A DNA stretch of 30,579 bases from an uncultured Oscillospiraceae bacterium. GTDB taxonomy: Bacteria; Bacillota; Clostridia; Oscillospirales; Acutalibacteraceae. The stretch is from positions 1 through 30,579 of the forward strand of contig URGH01000026.1 in the NCBI GenBank assembly GCA_900547305.1. The letters are read 5' to 3'. The notes beneath the pieces were generated by a model. The model was given only the letters and a program-made list of their open reading frames with translations, did not search any database and was not told where the DNA came from. Both the position numbers and the translations under genes were made by a program. Each line of letters begins with the position of its first letter. Position 1 is the stretch's first letter. Below, piece by piece: positions 24,896 through 30,579 of the stretch.

Positions 24896-26134
24896 ATGAA
24901 ACTGTATATCGATCCCGGCACGGGAAGCATGCTTTTTGCAATATTAATAGGTATAATCGGCGCGTTGAATTTTCTGCTTAAAGGGTGGATAATCAAACTG
25001 CGCTTTTTGCTGAGCGGCGGTAAAAGCAATACCGGGGAGCAGCAAAAAATGCCGCTTGCGGTTTTTGTGGACGATAAAAGGTACTGGAATGTTATGGAAC
25101 CCGTCTGCCGCGAGCTCGATAAACGCGGGGTAGATGTGGTTTATATGACCGCCTCGCAGGATGATCCCGCCCTTAACAATAATTGCAGCCATATACATGC
25201 CGAATTTATAGGCGAGGGCAACAAAGCGTTTGCAAAGCTCAATTTTCTGCGTGCAAGCATTCTGCTTTCCTCCACTCCGGGACTTGACGTTTACCAATGG
25301 AAACGTTCGCGCGGCGTTGATTGCTATGTGCATATCCTCCACGCGGCTAACGAGGTTGCGGGTTACAGAATGTTCGGTATCGATTATTACGATACCGTGT
25401 TTATTTCGGGTGATTATCAGATGCGCGATCTCCGCGCGCTTGAAAAAAAGCGCAACCTCCCCGAGAAAGAGGTTGTGGAAATAGGCATACCCTATATGGA
25501 CGAAATGAAAAAGCGGCTTGAACTTTCGGGACCCGTTCCCGAGCACCCAACAACCGTGCTTATTGCGCCTTCTTGGGGTAAAAGCTCCATTTTCAACAAA
25601 TTCGGCGGCAAGATAATTGAAAAGCTCTTATCCGACGGGTTTAACGTAATCGTTCGCCCACACCCGCAGTCCTATGTTTCCGAGACGGAGCTTATAAACG
25701 GGCTTATGGCGGCCTATCCCCCGTCGGACAGGCTTGAATGGAACCGCGATAACGATAATTTCGAGGTTTTGAAAAAAGCCGATATTTTAATTTCGGACTT
25801 CTCGGGCGTTATTTTCGATTTCACACTGGTTTATGATAAGCCCGTAATTTATGCCGACACAAAGTTTGATAAAAGCCCTTACGACTGTTGGTGGCTAGAT
25901 ACGCCCTACTGGACGTTTGAAATTCTGCCGAAAATAGGAAAACAGCTGACAAATGAAAATTTCGATTCGCTTAAAGAAATGATTACCGAATGTTTAACCG
26001 ACCCGAAATATGCCGAGGGCCGCAATACCGCAAGAGCGCAGACATGGGTGCATCCGGGCGAGGGCGCGGCGCGTGCGGCTGATTATTTGGTAAATAAGTT
26101 AAATCGGCTGACCGAAACAAAAACGGAGGGTTAA
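24896..26134 (+). CDS. CDP-glycerol glycerophosphotransferase family protein (teichoic-acid type)
   Basis: 412 residues. A short N-terminal hydrophobic helix (about 10-38) is followed by a GT-B-like domain of the Glyphos_transf family. Typical motifs are RPHPQSY (254-260) and SDFSGVIFDF (300-309), equivalent to conserved TagF/TagB blocks that hold the active-site region. The likely reaction is transfer of glycerol phosphate, or a related polyol phosphate, from a CDP donor to a membrane-bound acceptor on the cytoplasmic side. At this length it resembles single-step TagB-like enzymes more than the two-domain TagF polymerase. The ATG at 24896 has AGGAG upstream; a longer frame from 24764 lacks a good site and encodes unlikely sequence. 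It ends two bases before the next gene, with which it is clearly co-transcribed. Confidence 0.85.
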   Translation: MKLYIDPGTGSMLFAILIGIIGALNFLLKGWIIKLRFLLSGGKSNTGEQQKMPLAVFVDDKRYWNVMEPVCRELDKRGVDVVYMTASQDDPALNNNCSHIHAEFIGEGNKAFAKLNFLRASILLSSTPGLDVYQWKRSRGVDCYVHILHAANEVAGYRMFGIDYYDTVFISGDYQMRDLRALEKKRNLPEKEVVEIGIPYMDEMKKRLELSGPVPEHPTTVLIAPSWGKSSIFNKFGGKIIEKLLSDGFNVIVRPHPQSYVSETELINGLMAAYPPSDRLEWNRDNDNFEVLKKADILISDFSGVIFDFTLVYDKPVIYADTKFDKSPYDCWWLDTPYWTFEILPKIGKQLTNENFDSLKEMITECLTDPKYAEGRNTARAQTWVHPGEGAARAADYLVNKLNRLTETKTEG

Positions 26135-26136
26135 AC

Positions 26137-28908
26137 GTGACTTTTTTTGAAATTATAGATTCGTTGCTTTTTAAGCCTCTTCAGCTTTTGTTTGAGGTTA
26201 TTTATGTATTCGCAAATAAATTTATAGCCAATCCCGGGCTTTCTATCATTGTTTTAAGCCTGGTAATGAACTTTTTGGTTCTGCCACTTTATAAAAGAGC
26301 CGACGCTATGCAGGAAGAGGAGCGCGATACCGAGGCGCGCCTGCACAAGGGAGTTTCGCATATAAAAAAGACCTTCCGTGGCGATGAAAAAATGATGATT
26401 TTGCAGACGTATTATCGGCAGAACAATTACAAGCCGACCTATGTTCTGCGCGGCGCGATCTCCCTGTTTTTGGAAATTCCGTTTTTCATTTCGGCATACC
26501 GCTTTTTGTCGGGGCTGGAGCTTATAAGAGGCGTTTCTTTCGGTCCCATTGCCGACCTCGGCGCGCCCGACAGGCTTATTGCGATAGGCGCTTTCCATAT
26601 AAATCTGCTCCCCATAATTATGACGGCGGTAAATCTTGTCTCCTGCGTTATTTTTACAAAGGGAGCCGCCCCGAAAACCAAAATTCAGCTTTACTCAATG
26701 GCGGTATTTTTTCTGTTTTTCCTTTACACCTCGCCGTCGGGACTGGTATTTTACTGGACGCTTAACAATATCTTCTCCCTTATTAAAACAATTTTCTACA
26801 AACTGAAAAATCCCGGAAAAGTGCTGGGAATCATCTTTTCGGCTGTCGGCGCGGTTCTTGCGGTATACGGGCTGTTCTTCTACCCCGCTCCGTCCTTTAT
26901 AAACGTAAAAAAGCTGTTTGTAATATTCCTCGGCATTGCGTTTCAATTGCCGCTTGCCGCAAATCTTCTCAAAGAAAAAACCGATCTCTTTGCGAATAAG
27001 AATACCGTTCCGAACAAAAAGGTGTTTTTTGCGGGCGGAGTGTTTATGTCTCTGTTCACCGGGCTGTTCATTCCCATTACGGTAATTAAATCGTCGGCAC
27101 AGGAGTTTGTGAATATCCGAAACTACCAAAATCCCGTTTGGTTTGCAATCAGCAGCTTTTGTCTCGCGTTCGGCGCTTTCGTTATATGGCTCGGTATTTT
27201 TTACTGGCTTTCCTCCCCCGCCGCAAAGGTGTGGTTTGAAAAAGCCGTTTGGATACTTTCGGGCGTGGCGGTCGTTGACTTTATGTTCTTCGGCAAAAAA
27301 TTAGGGTTGCTTTCTTCTACCCTTACCTTTGAAAACGGCGTTATTTTCTCCCGTGGGGAAATGCTCCTCAACGCCCTTGCGGTTATAGCCGCGGCAGCTG
27401 TAATGTATCTTGCGTTCCGCTTTTTAAACAAGCATATTTTCAAAGCGCTTACCGTTGTAATACTGGCGCTGCTTATTATGATTCCGGTGGATATTGTCAA
27501 CATAAATTCACAGGTTAAAAATATCCGTCAGACCGCTGAAAGCAACGGAGAGGTTCCGAGCTATACCATCAGCAAAAATGGTAAAAACGTTATTGTAATG
27601 ATGCTTGACAGAGCCATGGGCGTATATTTGCCATATTTGTTCAATGAAAAACCCGAATTAAAGGAACAGTTTTCGGGCTTCAAATACTACAGTAACGTTG
27701 TATCGCAAGGCGGCTGCACCAACTTTGGCTCCCCCGCTATACTCGGAGGATACGAATACGTTCCCGAGAACATGAACAAGCGCAAGAACGAAAAGCTGGT
27801 GGACAAGCATAACGAGGCTGTAAAACTTATGCCTTTAATCTTTAGAAAAAATAAATTTAATGTAACGGTATTCGATCCGGTCTACGCAAATTATCAATGG
27901 AATTCCGATGTCTCCGTATTTTCCGATTATCCCGATATAAAGGCTTACGTTATTGACGGATTATATGAATCTCCATCGGTTTACCGCAATTGGCGCGTCA
28001 GCAACCTGCGCAACTTCTTTATGTACAGCCTTATGAAGGTAAGCCCCGCGGCGGCGCAGAAATTTATTTACAATAATGGCGATTACTACCGCAGCGACGT
28101 AAAGGCGGAAAGCACCACGCTTGTACAAACAAGGGAAAATGCGCACAAAGGTACCGGATTAAACAGCCCGTTCATAAGCGCATACAGCGTTCTTGAAAAT
28201 CTGCAGCAGATTACAAATTCATCCGACAGTGATAAAAACACCTTTTTATTTATGGTAAGCAACGCTACGCATGAGCCTATGCTGCTTAAAGAGCCCGAAT
28301 ACGTCCCTGTCGAAACGGTTGATAATACCGAGTATGATAAAACACACACTAACCGCTTTGAACTTAACGGATTCAAGCTGGATATGAAAAACGAACTGCA
28401 ATACATGCATTACCAAATCAATATGGCAACAATGATGAAATTAGGCAGTTGGTTTGACTATCTGAAAAAAATCGGCGTGTATGATAACACAAGAATTATT
28501 TTGGTATCCGATCACGGAAGAGGTCTGTGCCATAATAAAGCATATATTCTCAAGGATAATACCGACCTTGAATCCTTTTATCCCCTTTTGATGGTTAAGG
28601 ACTTCGGTTCCGAAAAATTCACTTCATCCGATGAATTTATGACAATTGCCGACGTACCTACTTTAGCTATGGACGGTCTTATCGATAACCCCGTAAATCC
28701 GTTTACGGGCAACAAAATCAACTCGGATTATAAGAATAATAATCCCGTTTACGTTTTCGGCTCGAATAAATGGGACGTTAACGAAAATAACGGCAACCAA
28801 TTTATTCCCGGTCCGTGGTATAAGGTGAATAAACGGAACGTAAAGGATAAGCACAACTGGAAAAAAGCGGGCGAAAATCAGATCTTCCCCGACGGCTTCG
28901 CGGAATAG
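26137..28908 (+). CDS. YidC/Oxa1-like membrane domain fused to an LtaS-like alkaline-phosphatase-superfamily domain
   Basis: 923 residues. Residues 1-215 match YidC/Oxa1: GLSIIVLSL-x-NFLVLPL as first core helix, a basic and acidic cytoplasmic hairpin, LRGAISLFLEIPFFISAYRFL, and SGLVFYWTLNNIFSLIKT. The essential groove Arg of YidC insertases falls at Asn45 here. About seven more membrane helices fill 225-465. The extracellular domain (about 480-923) has sulfatase/LtaS-like features: Asp491 (MMLDRAMG), a possible nucleophile Thr528 (GGCTNFGSP), THEP (His712) and SDHGRG (Asp792, His793). It may move or attach phosphoglycerol-type groups outside the membrane, working with the glycerophosphotransferase just upstream. 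GTG start with GGAGGG six bases before. The function of the fusion is inferred. Confidence 0.8.
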   Translation: MTFFEIIDSLLFKPLQLLFEVIYVFANKFIANPGLSIIVLSLVMNFLVLPLYKRADAMQEEERDTEARLHKGVSHIKKTFRGDEKMMILQTYYRQNNYKPTYVLRGAISLFLEIPFFISAYRFLSGLELIRGVSFGPIADLGAPDRLIAIGAFHINLLPIIMTAVNLVSCVIFTKGAAPKTKIQLYSMAVFFLFFLYTSPSGLVFYWTLNNIFSLIKTIFYKLKNPGKVLGIIFSAVGAVLAVYGLFFYPAPSFINVKKLFVIFLGIAFQLPLAANLLKEKTDLFANKNTVPNKKVFFAGGVFMSLFTGLFIPITVIKSSAQEFVNIRNYQNPVWFAISSFCLAFGAFVIWLGIFYWLSSPAAKVWFEKAVWILSGVAVVDFMFFGKKLGLLSSTLTFENGVIFSRGEMLLNALAVIAAAAVMYLAFRFLNKHIFKALTVVILALLIMIPVDIVNINSQVKNIRQTAESNGEVPSYTISKNGKNVIVMMLDRAMGVYLPYLFNEKPELKEQFSGFKYYSNVVSQGGCTNFGSPAILGGYEYVPENMNKRKNEKLVDKHNEAVKLMPLIFRKNKFNVTVFDPVYANYQWNSDVSVFSDYPDIKAYVIDGLYESPSVYRNWRVSNLRNFFMYSLMKVSPAAAQKFIYNNGDYYRSDVKAESTTLVQTRENAHKGTGLNSPFISAYSVLENLQQITNSSDSDKNTFLFMVSNATHEPMLLKEPEYVPVETVDNTEYDKTHTNRFELNGFKLDMKNELQYMHYQINMATMMKLGSWFDYLKKIGVYDNTRIILVSDHGRGLCHNKAYILKDNTDLESFYPLLMVKDFGSEKFTSSDEFMTIADVPTLAMDGLIDNPVNPFTGNKINSDYKNNNPVYVFGSNKWDVNENNGNQFIPGPWYKVNKRNVKDKHNWKKAGENQIFPDGFAE

Positions 28909-28932
28909 CCCTGTTCGGCTCATACAAACCAA

Positions 28933-28957
28933 AGACTCCCCACGGTGTGGGGAGTCT
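28933..28957. terminator. Hairpin terminator after the YidC-fusion gene
   Basis: AGACTCCCCAC (28933-28943) and GTGGGGAGTCT (28947-28957) form a perfect 11-bp stem with a 3-nt loop, 25 bases after the stop codon. No U-run follows. A shorter related hairpin (CTCCCCAC 29008-29015 with GTGGGGAG 29019-29026) lies 75 bases further on. Confidence 0.55.
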
Positions 28958-28959
28958 GC

Positions 28960-29108
28960 TGCTTATAGGCTCCCTTCTTTTCGGCTTCGCCGAAACAGAG
29001 GGGGTTGCTCCCCACAGTGTGGGGAGACGTCAACTCAATTGACAGAGGGGACCGCCGCCGTCAGCGGCTGTCGCCGTAGGCGACTGAGGGGTATTTGTCT
29101 AATATCTA
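28960..29108. repeat. Patch of palindromic intergenic repeats
   Basis: Several stem-loops sit side by side: TTTCGGC-TTC-GCCGAAA (28979-28995), CTCCCCAC-AGT-GTGGGGAG (29008-29026), and GTCGCC-GTA-GGCGAC (29070-29084). They are separated by GACAGAGGGG and ACTGAGGGG pieces that look like diverged copies of one unit. Such GAGGGG-bounded palindromes recall REP-like intergenic elements of gut Clostridia. The patch ends with GTCTAATATCTA (29097-29108), which also occurs at 14961-14972 after another convergent gene pair. Confidence 0.45.
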
Positions 29109-29122
29109 CTAATTTCTACCAT

Positions 29123-29491
29123 CTAATTTTTATTCCTGCCCTTAATTATTCCAAGCTCGCCTATGCCTATCAGTATCAGCATACCGCCGAAAATTTTCGC
29201 GGTTATATCCCCGCCGAGCAGGTCGGTGAAAAGCAAGCCGCCTGCCGTGCCCACAAGCCCCCAGGCGGCAATTTTTAGCACAAGTTTCCACTTAATTTGT
29301 TTTTTAAAGCCGTAAACCGCAACGGCGGCTATTGCTATGGGAATAAAAAACAGCAGGTTTATGCCTTGGCTTTTCAATTGCGGCATATCGGTAAATACCG
29401 ATAAATATATTATAAGCACCGCGCCGCCGCCGAGCCCCATTGCGCCTATAATCCCCGAAAAAAGCCCCGCTAAAAGGGCTGCAAAATTCAC
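29123..29491 (-). CDS. TauE/SafE family half-size membrane protein, second half
   Basis: 122 residues, about half the usual TauE/SafE size, with about four membrane helices. The family signature GLFSGIIGAMGLGGGAVL lies in the first helix pair. I choose the GTG at 29491, which overlaps the upstream TGA by four bases (GTGA), because the longer frame adds 20 unlikely residues. It pairs with the half-size protein encoded just upstream. Together they would rebuild the two-repeat fold of a full-length transporter of sulfite, sulfonate or other small anions. The substrate is unknown. Confidence 0.8.
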   Translation of the reverse strand: MNFAALLAGLFSGIIGAMGLGGGAVLIIYLSVFTDMPQLKSQGINLLFFIPIAIAAVAVYGFKKQIKWKLVLKIAAWGLVGTAGGLLFTDLLGGDITAKIFGGMLILIGIGELGIIKGRNKN

Positions 29492-29853
29492 CGTAACAGC
29501 AGGCGAACGCCTGCATATATCATAAACCCGCCGAATATGCGTTTCAGCCATTTCGGGGATATTTTGCGCATAATAAGCGTTCCGAGCAGCGAGCCTATAA
29601 TGCCGCCCGGAATAAAAATAAACGAATCAGAAACCGAAACGTAATCCTTTATAAGGTAAAGCGCCGCCGATAATACCGTAATAGGTAAGATAACCGCAAC
29701 CGCATTTGCGTGCGCCTGCTTTCGGTCAAGCCCCAGTTTTTGCAAAAGCGGCACGGCAATCATACCGCCGCCCGCGCCCAAAAGCCCGTTTACAAGCCCC
29801 ACTGCAAGCCCTGCGCCCGCGGTAAGTAAGCCTTTGTTTTTTAAAAATTTCAT
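29488..29853 (-). CDS. TauE/SafE family half-size membrane protein, first half
   Basis: 121 residues with four hydrophobic segments and the family motif GLVNGLLGAGGGMIAVPLL (about 18-36), followed by HANAVAVILP. This is one repeat of the normal two-repeat permease. The ATG has a weak GGTGA site and lies 47 bases after the alkyltransferase gene. It overlaps the next half by four bases, which favours balanced synthesis of both halves and assembly as a heterodimer. A recent frameshift is unlikely, because each half has its own sensible start and stop. Confidence 0.82.
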   Translation of the reverse strand: MKFLKNKGLLTAGAGLAVGLVNGLLGAGGGMIAVPLLQKLGLDRKQAHANAVAVILPITVLSAALYLIKDYVSVSDSFIFIPGGIIGSLLGTLIMRKISPKWLKRIFGGFMIYAGVRLLLR

Positions 29854-29900
29854 AGTATCACCGTTGCTATTTTTCCCTGCGGTGCACTATAAAATTCATT

Positions 29901-30203
29901 TCAGCACTCCCATTTATATTTTTTCATATCTACAGTGCCGTTTTCCTTAAATTCTACGCCTTCTTCTTCAAGCAAAACTCGCTGCTGCCAGAAGTGCGGC
30001 GCGGTTCTGCCCGCAGCGTTTACTACCCTGTGGCAGGGGTAATCGCCGTAGTAATCGGCAACGCTTAACACCTTGCCCACAAGCCGCGCGTTACGCTCTC
30101 TGCCTATAAGGGCGGCTATCTGCCCGTAGGTTGCAACCCTGCCCTCGGGAATTTCAGATACCGCCGATAATATTTCGTAAACTACTTCTTCCGAGATTTT
30201 CAT
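29901..30203 (-). CDS. MGMT-family DNA alkyltransferase-like protein
   Basis: 100 residues, consisting only of the C-terminal DNA-binding and active-site domain of O6-alkylguanine-DNA alkyltransferases. Visible motifs are IPEGRVATYGQIAALIG (about 18-34), with the helix-turn-helix Arg finger region following (ARLVGKVL), and the active-site PCHRVV. The Cys is kept, unlike in alkyltransferase-like proteins, where it is usually Trp. The N-terminal domain of full-length Ogt/Ada is absent. It may repair or merely recognise alkylated guanine. The ATG overlaps the ligA stop by four bases, so it is co-translated with a DNA ligase, in keeping with DNA repair. Confidence 0.88.
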   Translation of the reverse strand: MKISEEVVYEILSAVSEIPEGRVATYGQIAALIGRERNARLVGKVLSVADYYGDYPCHRVVNAAGRTAPHFWQQRVLLEEEGVEFKENGTVDMKKYKWEC

Positions 30204-30579
30204 ACTATCATTTCCCGAAATTCATCCTCGTTTATAACCTTAACGCCTAGCTTATTCGCTTTGTCGAGCTTGCTGCCCGCTTCTTCTCCCGCTAATACAA
30301 ACGAGGTCTTTTTTGAAACCGAGGATGAAGTTTTTCCCCCGAACGATTCTATTATTTCCGAAGCCTCGGTTCTTGTGTAGGTCGGCAATGTACCCGTAAG
30401 CACAAAGGTAAGCCCCGCAAATCGGTTATCCTTTACCTCTTTTAAGGACTTCATATTAACGCCGCTGTTTTTAAGCCTTTCAAGCATAGCCGCGGTTTCG
30501 GGCAGCGAAAAAAACTCCGCCGCCGAGTCTGCCAAAACGCCGCCAATGCCGTCAATCCGCTCTATTTCCTCGGCGGTAG
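30200..30579 (-). CDS. ligA: NAD-dependent DNA ligase, C-terminal part (5' end beyond window)
   Basis: About 125 C-terminal residues. The start of the visible part is the last helix-hairpin-helix (EEIERIDGIGGVLADSAAEFF). A BRCT domain follows, with the LigA-typical blocks FAGLTFVLTGTL, EIIESFGGKTSSSVSKKT, AGEEAGSKLDKANKLGV and INEDEF. The enzyme joins Okazaki fragments and repair nicks using NAD. The catalytic adenylation domain lies outside the window. It heads a minus-strand operon with the alkyltransferase and the TauE halves. Confidence 0.93.
   Translation of the reverse strand, partial: TAEEIERIDGIGGVLADSAAEFFSLPETAAMLERLKNSGVNMKSLKEVKDNRFAGLTFVLTGTLPTYTRTEASEIIESFGGKTSSSVSKKTSFVLAGEEAGSKLDKANKLGVKVINEDEFREMIV

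Noticed and set aside
24944..25546. Long antisense open frame of 200 codons opposite the glycerophosphotransferase gene
   Set aside because: Composition shadow of a well-supported gene on the other strand; no ribosome site or recognisable domain.
26695..27129. Antisense frame opposite the YidC-fusion gene
   Set aside because: Shadow of the real coding frame, low-complexity basic translation, no supporting signals.
28933..29026. Two hairpins CTCCCCAC-RGT-GTGGGGAG, resembling type I-E CRISPR repeats
   Set aside because: Only two units, spaced 75 bases with different flanks; no third copy and no cas genes nearby. Terminator or palindromic repeat fits better.

Overview
The window looks like a chromosomal segment of a low-to-mid GC Gram-positive anaerobe of the class Clostridia, most like a gut Oscillospiraceae/Ruminococcaceae relative. 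This is inferred from type I dockerins, a YesMN-type two-component system, CUT1 sugar importers with no dedicated ATPase, AGGAGG-like ribosome sites and a decayed large serine recombinase. No rRNA or tRNA gene was recognised, so the genus is uncertain.

Region 1 (1-22756) is a glycan acquisition locus. A minus-strand operon runs from 11446 leftward off the window edge. Its order is: a very large solute-binding protein with extra N-terminal modules, a MalF/MalG permease pair, an NHL/TPR/YIP1 membrane protein, a DUF5696 protein, a second MalF/MalG pair, and a glycoside hydrolase lipoprotein cut by the window edge. A YesN-type response regulator and YesM-type sensor kinase (11657-14889, plus strand) are divergent from it. 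Converging on the kinase is a second minus-strand block: a dockerin-bearing clan GH-A glycoside hydrolase (18698-22627), a shorter dockerin protein made of the same non-catalytic modules (16402-18531), and a DUF4874/DUF4832 protein (14980-16341). Promoters upstream of the solute-binding protein and of both dockerin genes share one bipartite motif at the same distance from the -35 box. The simplest reading is one regulon controlled by the linked YesN-type activator: secreted enzymes cut a glycan, the large binding protein captures the product, and one or both permease pairs import it with a shared ATPase encoded elsewhere.

Region 2 (about 22757-24650) is decayed mobile DNA: a small broken ORF, a leader RNA with an intrinsic terminator, an intact small SHOCT-like gene, and a recombinase pseudogene that looks stitched from two tandem recombinases.

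Region 3 (24679-28957) is a two-gene cell-surface polymer operon: a CDP-glycerol glycerophosphotransferase-family protein, and an unusual fusion of a YidC-like membrane domain to an extracellular alkaline-phosphatase-superfamily (LtaS-like) domain. It ends at strong hairpins and a patch of palindromic intergenic repeats.

Region 4 (29123-30579, minus strand) is a housekeeping operon: the 3' end of ligA, a small MGMT-like alkyltransferase, and a TauE/SafE-type transporter split into two overlapping half-size genes.
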